NCBI GenBank assembly: GCA_002457485.1
Contig: NTJL01000001.1
Coordinates: 62,001-126,000 of the forward strand
Reading direction: 5' to 3'
DNA: 64,000 nt
Source: Pelagibacterales bacterium MED-G42
GTDB taxonomy: Bacteria > Pseudomonadota > Alphaproteobacteria > Pelagibacterales > Pelagibacteraceae
Shown in pieces: positions 22,772 through 31,727 of the stretch. The stretch's first letter is position 1. Every line of letters begins with the position of its first letter. Made by a program: the position numbers and the translations under genes. A model generated the notes under the pieces. It searched no databases and had not been told where the DNA came from. It worked only from the letters and a program-made list of their open reading frames with translations.

Positions 22772-24025
22772 ATGCAAAAATTAGAAGTCTTTGGAGCAAA
22801 TAAGCTCAAAGGTCAAATAATAATTTCAGGTTCCAAAAATGCTGCCTTACCTATTTTGGCTGCAAGCTTATTATCAAGTAAGAAAGTCCAACTAAATAAT
22901 TTACCAAAAGTCAAAGATATAGTGACAATGATTAGCTTATTACAATCATTAGGTTCAAAAACAAAATTTGAAAAAAAAAAATTAATTATTGATAATTCAA
23001 AACAACAAAAAAAATTTGCATCTTATAGTTTAGTAAAAACTATGAGAGCTGGAATATTAGTTTTAGGTCCTTTGCTAGCAAAGTTTGGTAGCGCAAAAGT
23101 TTCATTACCTGGAGGATGTGCAATTGGTACAAGGCCAGTAGATATACATTTAAAAGCTTTATCAAAACTAGGTGTAAAATATAAAATTATCCAAGGTTAT
23201 GTGTATGCAAAAGCACCAAAAGGTTTAAAGGGTTCGAAAATAAGGTTTTCAAAAATCTCTGTAGGAGCTACTGAAAATTTAATTATTGCTGCAAGTCTAG
23301 CAAAAGGAACAACCATTTTAAGTAATTGTGCAATCGAACCTGAGATTAAAGATTTAGTTAATTTTTTAAATAAAGCGGGGTGTAATCTAAAATGGATTGC
23401 AAAACGTTCACTTAAAATTATTGGAGTTAAAAAAATAAATGAAACAATTTATCCAATCATGTTTGATAGAATTGAAGCTGGTACTTATCTTATAGCTGCA
23501 GCTGCTACTGAAGGAAATTTAAAAATAAAAAATGTAATACCAAATATTATCCAAACCGAAATTAATATCCTTAAAAAGATTGGTGCGAAGATAGATACTA
23601 AAAAAGATGAAATACATATTATTGGTAATAAAAACATCAAAAGCATGAATATAAAAACTGCTCCTTATCCAGGCTTTCCAACTGATTTACAGGCACAGAT
23701 TATGGTGCTGTTATGTAAAGCAAATCGAAAATCTTTAATTAAAGAAGATATTTTTGAAAATAGGTTTATGCACGTTGCAGAACTAAATCGAATGGGAGCA
23801 AAAATTTTAACCAATGGAAATAAGGCAATAGTTGAAGGAAATGTAAATTTTGCAGCAGCGGAATTAATGGCAACGGATCTTAGGGCATCTGTATCGTTAA
23901 TTCTTGCTGCATTAACCGCAAAGGGAAAATCAATTATTAATAGAATTTATCACTTGGATCGCGGATATGAAAATATAGAAAAAAAATTAAAAAAAGTTGG
24001 AGCAAAAATTAGAAGAATTAAATAA
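22772..24025 (+). CDS. murA: UDP-N-acetylglucosamine 1-carboxyvinyltransferase
   Basis: GSKNAALPILAASLL, LPGGCAIGTRPVDIHLKAL, PGFPTDLQAQ, DLRASVSLILAAL. Confidence 0.96.
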   Translation: MQKLEVFGANKLKGQIIISGSKNAALPILAASLLSSKKVQLNNLPKVKDIVTMISLLQSLGSKTKFEKKKLIIDNSKQQKKFASYSLVKTMRAGILVLGPLLAKFGSAKVSLPGGCAIGTRPVDIHLKALSKLGVKYKIIQGYVYAKAPKGLKGSKIRFSKISVGATENLIIAASLAKGTTILSNCAIEPEIKDLVNFLNKAGCNLKWIAKRSLKIIGVKKINETIYPIMFDRIEAGTYLIAAAATEGNLKIKNVIPNIIQTEINILKKIGAKIDTKKDEIHIIGNKNIKSMNIKTAPYPGFPTDLQAQIMVLLCKANRKSLIKEDIFENRFMHVAELNRMGAKILTNGNKAIVEGNVNFAAAELMATDLRASVSLILAALTAKGKSIINRIYHLDRGYENIEKKLKKVGAKIRRIK

Positions 24026-24426
24026 TGGAAAAAAAATATTTAGCACAAATTATAGCAACAGACAATGAAGGCTTGCAAATGATTTCAGCATGTACAGCAG
24101 GTGCAAAAGTTAAAGTTTCAGATATTAAATATCTTGCTTCAAATAAAGTTTTTTTACTATCAATCGAAAGAACTAAGATTGAAACAGATCAAGAGAATAA
24201 AAAGATCAACAGTATTTGTAGATTTGACTTTGTTGACAAAGTAAAGTCTAAAAACATTGATCAAAAAAATAATGAATTATGTTTAGAGTTAATAGCTATA
24301 GATTATCTAAAAAATAACGATGATTTTGAAATTAATCTAATATTTAATAATAATGCTCACATTGCTTTAACTACGGAAACAATTGAAGTAAGATTAGAGG
24401 ATCAAAACGAAATTAAATATAAATGA
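24025..24426 (+). CDS. DUF2948-like protein
   Basis: Sequence pattern and murA-hisD neighbourhood match the alphaproteobacterial DUF2948 protein. Confidence 0.7.
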   Translation: MEKKYLAQIIATDNEGLQMISACTAGAKVKVSDIKYLASNKVFLLSIERTKIETDQENKKINSICRFDFVDKVKSKNIDQKNNELCLELIAIDYLKNNDDFEINLIFNNNAHIALTTETIEVRLEDQNEIKYK

Positions 24427-25706
24427 AAATATTAAAGAGCAGCATTAAAGATTTTGATGAAAGATTGAATATTTTACTTTTACAAAGAAAGAATAAAGTT
24501 CAATCTAACTTAAAATCAGTTACCGATATTATTAAAGATGTAAAAAAAAATGGAGATAGGGCTATATTAAAATATGAAAAAAGATTTAATCAAAACAAAA
24601 TAATTATTCCATCAATTAAGCAAATTTCTAAATCAATAAAATTACTTGATAAAAAAGTTAAACAAGCAATTGACCTTGCTTACACAAGAATTTATAAGTT
24701 CCATTCTCTTCAAAAGTTTAAAAATATTTCTTACAAAGATAATTTGAATAACAAATTAGAATATAAATATATACCAATAGAATCTATCGCAATTTATGTA
24801 TCAGGCTCAACAGCCTCTTATCCATCAAGTGTTTTAATGAACGCGATTCCCGCAATTGTTGCAGGAGTCAAGAGAATTGTAATGATTAATCCTGGATTTG
24901 AGGGAAAACAAAATCCAGCAGTTTTATATGCTGCACGAAAATGTAAAATAAAAGAAATTTACTCCATAGGAGGTCCTTCTGCCATAGCTGCCGCCGCATA
25001 TGGAACAAAAAAAATTAAAAAAGTTAATAAAATTGTTGGACCAGGGAATGCATTTGTCTCTCAGGCCAAGCGCGAAGTTTTTGGTGATGTTGGAATTGAA
25101 GGTATGATCGCTGGTCCTTCAGAGGTGACTATTGTTTGTGATAGATTTTCAAATCCAGAGTGGGTTGCGAGTGATCTAATAGGGCAAGCAGAGCACGACA
25201 ATCATGCCCAGTGTATACTTATATCTAAAGACAAGAAATTAATTGAAAAAGTAAAAGTTGAGATATCAAAACAATTAAAAGAAATACCAAGACAATCTAT
25301 TGTTAAAAAAAGTTTAATGAGTAATGGAATTTTAATGCATCTAAGTTCCGATAAAAAAATAATTGATGTTGTTAATAAAATTGCACCAGAGCATTTAGAG
25401 CTTAATATCATTAACTATAAATCATTTATTCCTAAAATTAAAAATTCAGGATCTATTTGTTTAGGAAAATATGCTGTAATGGCAATGACGGACTACAATG
25501 TTGGCTCTAACCATATATTACCCACTAATGGATCTGCAAAATATTCAAGTGGATTAAGTGTTAATGAATTTTATAAACGGATTTCTTATATAAACTTATC
25601 TAAAAAGGGTATTGAAAGTCTTGGGCCATCCGTTATAACACTTGCAAATTATGAAGGGTTGGCAGGACATGCTCAATCTGTAAAAAAAAGAATTAGGAGT
25701 AAATAA
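24423..25706 (+). CDS. hisD: Histidinol dehydrogenase
   Basis: [91 protein letters not shown]. Confidence 0.96.
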   Translation: MKILKSSIKDFDERLNILLLQRKNKVQSNLKSVTDIIKDVKKNGDRAILKYEKRFNQNKIIIPSIKQISKSIKLLDKKVKQAIDLAYTRIYKFHSLQKFKNISYKDNLNNKLEYKYIPIESIAIYVSGSTASYPSSVLMNAIPAIVAGVKRIVMINPGFEGKQNPAVLYAARKCKIKEIYSIGGPSAIAAAAYGTKKIKKVNKIVGPGNAFVSQAKREVFGDVGIEGMIAGPSEVTIVCDRFSNPEWVASDLIGQAEHDNHAQCILISKDKKLIEKVKVEISKQLKEIPRQSIVKKSLMSNGILMHLSSDKKIIDVVNKIAPEHLELNIINYKSFIPKIKNSGSICLGKYAVMAMTDYNVGSNHILPTNGSAKYSSGLSVNEFYKRISYINLSKKGIESLGPSVITLANYEGLAGHAQSVKKRIRSK

Positions 25707-25708
25707 AT

Positions 25709-25924
25709 TTGTCAAAACAAGACTTACTGGAATTTAAAGGAAAAGTAACAGACTTACTTCCCAACGCAATGTTTAGAGTAAAATTAGAAAACGGTCATAC
25801 GGTTACAGCCCATACTGCTGGTAAGTTAAGAAAAAATAGAATTAGAGTATTGCAAGGTGATAATGTGACAGTAGAAATGACACCTTATGACCTTACAAAA
25901 GGCAGAATAATCTTTAGAGGTTAA
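25709..25924 (+). CDS. infA: Translation initiation factor IF-1 (TTG start)
   Basis: [70 protein letters not shown]. Confidence 0.96.
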   Translation: MSKQDLLEFKGKVTDLLPNAMFRVKLENGHTVTAHTAGKLRKNRIRVLQGDNVTVEMTPYDLTKGRIIFRG

Positions 25925-25930
25925 TCATTT

Positions 25931-26005
25931 GCCTCGGTAGCTCAGGAGTAGAGCAGAGCCCTGAAAAGGCTTGTGTCGGAGGTGCGAATCCTTCCCGAGG
26001 CACCA
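25931..26005 (+). tRNA. tRNA-Phe (GAA)
   Basis: Acceptor GCCTCGG/CCGAGGC, anticodon loop CTGAAAA (GAA), T-loop GGTGCGAATCCTTCC, discriminator A, encoded CCA. Confidence 0.95.
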
Positions 26006-26086
26006 CCACCTACTTTTCACCTTGAAATAATCATAAAAGAAATTAACCTATTAAAAAAAAAAATAACAATAGGACTAAGAGATACG

Positions 26087-26299
26087 ATGAGTACGCTTAC
26101 TGGTAAAATTAAATGGTATAATGGTAAAAAGGGTTATGGATTTATTGAAAGAGATGATAAAGAAAAAGACGCCTTTGTACATGCTTCAGCAGTAAAAGCA
26201 GCTGGCATGAGATATCTAAATGAAGGCGATAAACTAGAATTTACTCTCGAAGATGGCCCAAAAGGCCCTTCAGCAGTAAATTTAAAAAAATTAGATTAG
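26087..26299 (+). CDS. Cold-shock-domain protein
   Basis: MSTLTGKIKWYNGKKGYGFIERDDKEKDAFVHASAV...; ATG at 26087 preferred to the ORF-track start, which lies inside tRNA-Phe. Confidence 0.92.
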   Translation: MSTLTGKIKWYNGKKGYGFIERDDKEKDAFVHASAVKAAGMRYLNEGDKLEFTLEDGPKGPSAVNLKKLD

Positions 26300-26385
26300 T
26301 TTATCCATTAAAAAATATCTTAGAGGGTGTTTTATTTATTAAGATAGATATGTTTTTTTAATTATGTCTTGATTAATCAAAATTA

Positions 26386-26414
26386 TTGTCTAAAACACTG
26401 TCGATGATTATAAA
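26386..26414 (+). promoter_or_regulatory. Candidate sigma70-type promoter
   Basis: TTGTCT (26386-26391), 17-bp spacer, TATAAA (26409-26414). Confidence 0.4.
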
Positions 26415-26420
26415 TATTAC

Positions 26421-26485
26421 ATACAGAAAGACTTTAAGAAGCACTCATAGAATCTGTTTCCATAGCCTGTAGGCTATTTATTTAT
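26421..26485 (+). ncRNA. Candidate small RNA or leader RNA upstream of tRNA-His/hisS
   Basis: Starts about 7 nt after the -10; ACAGA/TCTGT pairing; terminal ATAGCC-TGTA-GGCTAT hairpin followed by a T-rich tract. Confidence 0.35.
26462..26485 (+). terminator. Possible intrinsic terminator or attenuator
   Basis: Perfect 6-bp stem ATAGCC/GGCTAT (26462-26477) with TGTA loop, then TTATTTAT. Confidence 0.4.
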
Positions 26486-26530
26486 AATATAATTTTTAAT
26501 CTACATAAAAATAATATAAAAACAGGGAAT

Positions 26531-26605
26531 GCCTGGGTGGTGTAACGGTTAGCACGAAAGTTTGTGGAACTTTAAGTTTGAGTTCGATTCTCAGCCCGGG
26601 TACCA
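26531..26605 (+). tRNA. tRNA-His (GTG), no encoded G-1, A73 discriminator
   Basis: Acceptor GCCTGGG/CCCGGGT (G1:U72 wobble), anticodon loop with GTG, T-loop GTTCGATTC, A73, encoded CCA; T at -1. Confidence 0.94.
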
Positions 26606-26609
26606 AAAA

Positions 26610-28004
26610 ATGAATAAAGAAAATAAATTAGTTCCTGGATTACCTTCAGGGTTTGAAGATCGTTGGGATAAAAAACTACTTCTCAAAAAAAAGCTTTTAA
26701 AAGCTATTGAGGATAATTTTATCAAGTTTGGAGCAGAAGCTCTTGAAACACCTTCGTTTGAAATTAGTGAAAATATAGGATCTTTTCTTGCAGAAGACGA
26801 TAGTAATCCTATGTCTGATGTATTCTCATTCCAAGATGGTGAAAAAAATATCACGCTTCGATATGATTTATCAAGTCCACTAGCAAGATTTGTTGCCCAA
26901 AATAATCAAGAACTACCCTCAATTTATAAACGATATGCAATTCAAAATGTATTTCGTAATGAAAAAGCTGGAAATGGTCGATACAGAGAATTTATGCAAG
27001 CTGACTTTGATATAGTTGGAAATGTTAATCCTGCTCAAGCAAATGCTGAGCTTTGTAACTTAATTTCAAGTACATTGTCAGATTGTGGATTAAACAAAGA
27101 TCAATTTACTATAAATGCAAGCAATAGAAAAATAGTTCAAGGATTGATTGATGAATTAAAAATTTCTGAAGAAAAACAAATTAAAGTCATTCGAGCAATT
27201 GATAAATTAGATAAGCCTGGGTTTGGTTTAAAAGGAGTTGAAGATTTACTCAAAAAAGAGAGAAAAGATCAAAGTGGTGCTATTACTAAAGGAGCAGATC
27301 TATCAGACGACCAAGCTCAACAAATTTTAAATTTCTTAAAAATAAAAGATTTAAAACAATTAAAAGAAACTTTAAAAAACCCACTTTCTCAAGAAGGAAT
27401 AAAAGAGTTAGAAGATGTATTTGAAATACTTGGATATGGATCAAATTTAAATCAAGTTAAGACAAATTTTACAATTGTAAGAGGACTAGCTTATTATTCA
27501 GATTTTATTGTAGAGACTAATCTAAACTTTAAGGTGACAAACAATAAAGGAAAAGAAGTAGATATTGGCAGCATATGTTCTGGTGGAGCTTATGCAAAAC
27601 TTATCTCAAGATTTAGAGGAGTTGATATTCCAGGAACAGGGATTAGTTTTGGTGTGGATAGATTATTATTTGCTTTGATGCAATTAGACCAAATTAAAAT
27701 AGAAGATCAAAAACCTGTCTTAGTTTGTGTAATGGATCAAAAATATTTGAAAAACTATTATGGATTAGTTGATCAATTAAGAGAAAATAATATTAATGCT
27801 GAAGTATTTCTAAACACTAAAAAAAACCTAGGTAAACAACTTGATTTAGCAAATAAACGACAATTGTCTGTTGCGATTATTTGTGGCGAAAATGAATTTA
27901 ATGATAATACAGTCACCATAAAAAACCTTAAAGGGGTTAAGGGTGAAAACAATCAAACAATTCCAAAAGCTGATTTAATTAATGAAATCAAAAAACTTAT
28001 CTGA
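26610..28004 (+). CDS. hisS: Histidyl-tRNA synthetase
   Basis: MNKENKLVPGLPSGFEDRWDKKLL..., RYDLSSPLARFVAQN, NVFRNEKAGNGRYREFMQADFDIVG, GISFGVDRLLFAL. ATG at 26610 chosen because the upstream ORF start lies within tRNA-His. Confidence 0.93.
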   Translation: MNKENKLVPGLPSGFEDRWDKKLLLKKKLLKAIEDNFIKFGAEALETPSFEISENIGSFLAEDDSNPMSDVFSFQDGEKNITLRYDLSSPLARFVAQNNQELPSIYKRYAIQNVFRNEKAGNGRYREFMQADFDIVGNVNPAQANAELCNLISSTLSDCGLNKDQFTINASNRKIVQGLIDELKISEEKQIKVIRAIDKLDKPGFGLKGVEDLLKKERKDQSGAITKGADLSDDQAQQILNFLKIKDLKQLKETLKNPLSQEGIKELEDVFEILGYGSNLNQVKTNFTIVRGLAYYSDFIVETNLNFKVTNNKGKEVDIGSICSGGAYAKLISRFRGVDIPGTGISFGVDRLLFALMQLDQIKIEDQKPVLVCVMDQKYLKNYYGLVDQLRENNINAEVFLNTKKNLGKQLDLANKRQLSVAIICGENEFNDNTVTIKNLKGVKGENNQTIPKADLINEIKKLI

Positions 28005-29034
28005 AAATATCCTTAGATCGGTCAAATCTAAAGGATTTGAGTATATAGATTTACCCTCGGTAATAGAGGCTAATCACATTGTTCAAAGATCAGGTGAAAA
28101 TTTTAGAAAATTTATTTTTTCTTTTAATGATCAAAATGGAAGTGAGCTTTGTCTTAGACCTGACCTAACTATTGCATCATGTCTTAGATATTTAGAGAAT
28201 GATTTAAAGGGAAAAGAAAAGATTTTTTATAGCGGTCAGGCTTATAGAAAGTCACAAAATAAAAAAGACTCAATAATTAGAGATCAAGTTGGCTTTGAAA
28301 TTATTGGATCTAAAGATGAAAAAAATGATGATAAAGAAATCATCAATACTTCATTAAAATCTCTTAAAAATATAAAATATACATCAGGAACTCTAACCGT
28401 TGGCAATGTTGAAATTTTTAATTTGTTAATTTCAAAATTAGATATTCCAAAGCGTTGGAAGTTAAGATTATCAAGACATTTTTGGAGAGAAAAATATTTT
28501 AACGACCTTTTAAAGAGATTAGAAACTAATTCAGACGTAGATCCAACTATCGTTGAAATTGATAAAAAACGATATTTTAAAATGTTAAATGAGGACTTAT
28601 CTAAAGTTGTTGCAGGAAGGACAATTAACGAAATTTTAAAAAGATTTGATAATAAAATTAGAGATCCAAGAGGAGCTAGTAAGGGTAAAGATGTATCTAA
28701 AATTATTAAAGATTTTCTTAAAATTAAATGTCCAATTAATAAAGCTGCAAATGAGCTAAATAAGTTTTTCAAAAAAAATAAAATAAATTTAATAGTTGAT
28801 CAGAAATATTTCCCAATTTCTGAAAATAAAATTTCAAAATTAAATGTTGTATTCTCTGCATCATTTGGAAGACAATTAGAATACTATACCGGCATGGTAT
28901 TTAAAATTGATATTAAGTCTAAATCAAAAAATAGAAACATAATTAGTGGCGGAAGATACGATAAATTAATTTCAGATCTTGGCTCAAAAAATCAAGTAGC
29001 TGCAGTAGGAGCTGCGTTAAATTTAAATTACTAA
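27982..29034 (+). CDS. hisZ: ATP phosphoribosyltransferase regulatory subunit
   Basis: HisRS-like catalytic-core paralogue (LRPDLTIASCLRYL, FYSGQAYRKSQ, ASFGRQLEYYTGMVFKI, SGGRYDKLISDLG) directly upstream of a short-form hisG. Confidence 0.85.
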   Translation: MKSKNLSENILRSVKSKGFEYIDLPSVIEANHIVQRSGENFRKFIFSFNDQNGSELCLRPDLTIASCLRYLENDLKGKEKIFYSGQAYRKSQNKKDSIIRDQVGFEIIGSKDEKNDDKEIINTSLKSLKNIKYTSGTLTVGNVEIFNLLISKLDIPKRWKLRLSRHFWREKYFNDLLKRLETNSDVDPTIVEIDKKRYFKMLNEDLSKVVAGRTINEILKRFDNKIRDPRGASKGKDVSKIIKDFLKIKCPINKAANELNKFFKKNKINLIVDQKYFPISENKISKLNVVFSASFGRQLEYYTGMVFKIDIKSKSKNRNIISGGRYDKLISDLGSKNQVAAVGAALNLNY

Positions 29035-29726
29035 TGAAAAAAAATATAATTAATATTGGTATTCCAAGCAAAGGTAGACTTAGAAAAGATATTCTAAAGA
29101 TATTTAAAAAAAATAAACTAAATCTAGTTTCAGAAAGAGGAGAAAGAGATTTATTAGGCTCGATAAAGCAATTAAAAAATGTAAAAGTTTTATACCTTCA
29201 TGCTAGAGAAATTGTTGAAAGACTTGGAGATGGCTCATTAGATCTTGGTTTTTCAGGATTTGATTTACTAAAAGAAAGTGAAGTTAATATTCAAAATAAA
29301 ATCAATGTATCTAAAAGATATGATTTTGGAAAAGCAACTTTGGTTGTTGCAATTCCTGATCCATGGATAGATGTTCAAACAGTTGCAGATTTAGAGGAAA
29401 TTGCATTTGATTTTAAAGACAAAAAGAAGAAAAGATTAAGAGTTGCAACAAAATATCCAAATCTAACTAGAGAGTTTTTATTTTCAAAAGGTGTTACTCA
29501 ATTTAAGCTAGTTGGAAGTTTAGGGGCTACAGAAGCTTATCCTTTTACAGGATCAAGCGAAATTATCACTGATATAACGTCAACTGGTGAGACTTTAAAA
29601 GCTAACAATCTTCGTATTTTAAAAGATGGAGAAATATTAAAATCAGAGGCTTGCATGATGATATCAAAATCATCAGTAAAAAAATTAGAGGTTAAAAAGC
29701 TAACAAAGTTACTTTCTAAGAATTAG
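29034..29726 (+). CDS. hisG: ATP phosphoribosyltransferase, short form
   Basis: IGIPSKGRLRKDILKIFKK, LDLGFSGFDLL, VATKYPNLTREFL, GATEAYPFTGSSEIITDITSTGETLKANNLRI. Confidence 0.93.
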   Translation: MKKNIINIGIPSKGRLRKDILKIFKKNKLNLVSERGERDLLGSIKQLKNVKVLYLHAREIVERLGDGSLDLGFSGFDLLKESEVNIQNKINVSKRYDFGKATLVVAIPDPWIDVQTVADLEEIAFDFKDKKKKRLRVATKYPNLTREFLFSKGVTQFKLVGSLGATEAYPFTGSSEIITDITSTGETLKANNLRILKDGEILKSEACMMISKSSVKKLEVKKLTKLLSKN

Positions 29727-29840
29727 ATCTTTCCAATAAACTAGAATAATCTTAATAATATCAAGGTTTCTAACGATTGCATAAACTGCAATTACTGCCC
29801 CTATAATAAATATAATTTTTAATATTAAGAATAATTCCAT
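29709..29840 (-). CDS. Putative small single-TM protein (missing from the ORF track)
   Basis: Manual translation: MELFLILKIIFIIGAVIAVYAIVRNLDIIKIILVYWKDLILRK*, 43 aa; 3' end overlaps hisG by 18 nt. Confidence 0.35.
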   Translation of the reverse strand: MELFLILKIIFIIGAVIAVYAIVRNLDIIKIILVYWKDLILRK

Positions 29841-29905
29841 CAGATAAGTTTTTAATAATTAAATATATTAATCATATTTTTACTATAAAATAAATTATTA
29901 GAATC

Positions 29906-31003
29906 ATGGATATAATTTTAATTATTTTATTAGTTTTGTTGGTAGGGATTGCCTCATTAATTCTGTATCTAAACCTGAAATCTAAGCCTAAAGATGAAAA
30001 TGAAAATAAGGAAGTTGAAGAGATAGCTAACTTAAAGACTGAAATACAGAATTTAAAAGATACTCTTAACAATACTATTAATACTTCACTGGGCTCGATG
30101 TCGACCTCGTTTAACAATCTATCAACAGGGGTTACTAAAGATATGACAGAAGCCTTAACAAAGGTGGATGAAAAAGTTGGAAACTTTAATCAACAAGTTC
30201 AATTATTAAATCAAAGCCAGGAGGGGATCACCAAAATTTTAGCTGGAGTTAAAAAATATGGAACCCTTGCTGAGTTTAGTTTAGATGCTTTAATTAAAGA
30301 TTTATTACCTGCCTCTCAATTCATGACTAATGTTAAGATGAAGGAAGATACCAGTGAAAATGTAGAATTTGCAATCAAACTTCAAGGAGATGTTTTAGTC
30401 CCAGTTGATAGCCATTTTCCAGTAGAAAAGTTCAAAGCAATTACCGATGGTCATGATGCGGATGATAAAAGAGTAGTTGCTGATGCTAGAGCAAAATTGG
30501 CTACTGCTTTTAAAGCTAAAGCCAAAAGTGTTAACGAGAAATATATCGTTCCACCAAAAACTACAGATTTTGCGATTGTGTACGCACCAACTGAAAGCTT
30601 ATATAAAGAATTAACTGAATACCAAGATCCAAGTACTAAAGAGTTATTAACTCAAGAATTAATGAAAAAACATAAAGTTGTAATTTGTGGACCCAATACT
30701 CTTTCAGCTTATCTGCAATCTTTGCATATGGGTTTTCAATCTTTGAAAGTTCAAAAAGGTGCAACAGAAATTTATAATCATTTGAAAACAATTAGTACGA
30801 GATTTGGAAAACACTTTGAAAATATAATTTCTCTTAGAAAAAAATTAGAAGAGGCAATGGCAGTTGTTGATAAGTTTGGCACTGATGCTAGATCAATTAC
30901 CAGAACTCTTGAAAGTATTAAAGATCCTGAACAACTTGAAAAAGCTGTTCAAACTGAAAATGTAGAAAAATTTGTTGATCACTCAAAACAAGCAAAAAAT
31001 TAA
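29906..31003 (+). CDS. rmuC: RmuC-family DNA recombination protein
   Basis: N-terminal TM, coiled coil, then VQLQGDVLVPVDSHFPVEKF-like region, KYIVPPKTTDFAIVYAPTESLYKEL, ICGPNTLSAYLQSLHMGFQSL. Confidence 0.92.
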   Translation: MDIILIILLVLLVGIASLILYLNLKSKPKDENENKEVEEIANLKTEIQNLKDTLNNTINTSLGSMSTSFNNLSTGVTKDMTEALTKVDEKVGNFNQQVQLLNQSQEGITKILAGVKKYGTLAEFSLDALIKDLLPASQFMTNVKMKEDTSENVEFAIKLQGDVLVPVDSHFPVEKFKAITDGHDADDKRVVADARAKLATAFKAKAKSVNEKYIVPPKTTDFAIVYAPTESLYKELTEYQDPSTKELLTQELMKKHKVVICGPNTLSAYLQSLHMGFQSLKVQKGATEIYNHLKTISTRFGKHFENIISLRKKLEEAMAVVDKFGTDARSITRTLESIKDPEQLEKAVQTENVEKFVDHSKQAKN

Positions 31004-31040
31004 TTTTTATTTTTCTCCAATAAAGAATATAAGAAATCAC

Positions 31041-31727
31041 ATGCAGTGGAATAATAAATATATCTATCCAAAGTCTACTAGATCAATTGTTGATGGTTCA
31101 AGGCATTATGCTGTGAATGAAGAAAGATTACCTTCAGTTACAACAATATTAAAAGCAACTGAGTCTGAGGAAAAAAAAGCATCTCTTCAAGCTTGGAAAG
31201 ATAGAGTTGGTCACAAGCAGGCTGAGATTATAAAACGAGAAGCTAGTAGCAGAGGAACCTCAATGCATGATTATATTGAAAAATTTTTACTAGGTAAATT
31301 AAATTTAGATTTATTGGGGGATAATACTAGAGAAAGAATGATGGCAGACCAAATTATTGAAAATGGTCTTAGAAATAAATTAGATGAAATTTGGGGATGT
31401 GAAGCAACGTTGTATTATCCAGGAAAATATGCAGGAGCTGCTGATTGTATTGGAGTTTATGAAAAACACGAGACAATAATTGATTTCAAACAAAGCAATA
31501 AGCCAAAAAAAGATGAGTGGATTGAGGATTATTATTTGCAGTGTGCAGCTTATGCTTTAGCACATGATGTAGTACATGGTTCAAAAATCTCTCAAGCAGT
31601 AATTTTACTTTGTACAAAAGACAATATATTTCAAAGGTTTATAATAAATGGTGAGAGACTAAAAGATTATCAAAATAAATTTTTAGAGAAAGTTGAACAA
31701 TTTTATACACAAAGGAGAGCAAATTGA
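31041..31727 (+). CDS. PD-(D/E)XK (RecB/MGME1-like) nuclease
   Basis: LPSVTTILKAT, RGTSMHDYIEKFL, YAGAADCIGVYEKHETIIDFKQSNKPKK, DYYLQCAAYALAHD. ATG at 31041 preferred; the track's start overlaps rmuC. Confidence 0.75.
   Translation: MQWNNKYIYPKSTRSIVDGSRHYAVNEERLPSVTTILKATESEEKKASLQAWKDRVGHKQAEIIKREASSRGTSMHDYIEKFLLGKLNLDLLGDNTRERMMADQIIENGLRNKLDEIWGCEATLYYPGKYAGAADCIGVYEKHETIIDFKQSNKPKKDEWIEDYYLQCAAYALAHDVVHGSKISQAVILLCTKDNIFQRFIINGERLKDYQNKFLEKVEQFYTQRRAN

Noticed and set aside
25973-26086. N-terminal extension of the cold-shock ORF (MSEVRILPEAPPPTFHLEI...)
   Set aside because: It is a translation of the 3' half of tRNA-Phe and the leader; the true CSD start MSTLTGKIKWYN is at 26087.
26562-26609. 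N-terminal extension of hisS in the ORF track
   Set aside because: Encoded by tRNA-His sequence; HisRS begins at ATG 26610.
28284-28772. 162-aa minus-strand ORF inside hisZ
   Set aside because: Antisense to a conserved CDS, no recognisable motif. The same reasoning applies to 39317-39727 (+), 49185-49571 (-), 61409-61723 (-) and other shadow ORFs.
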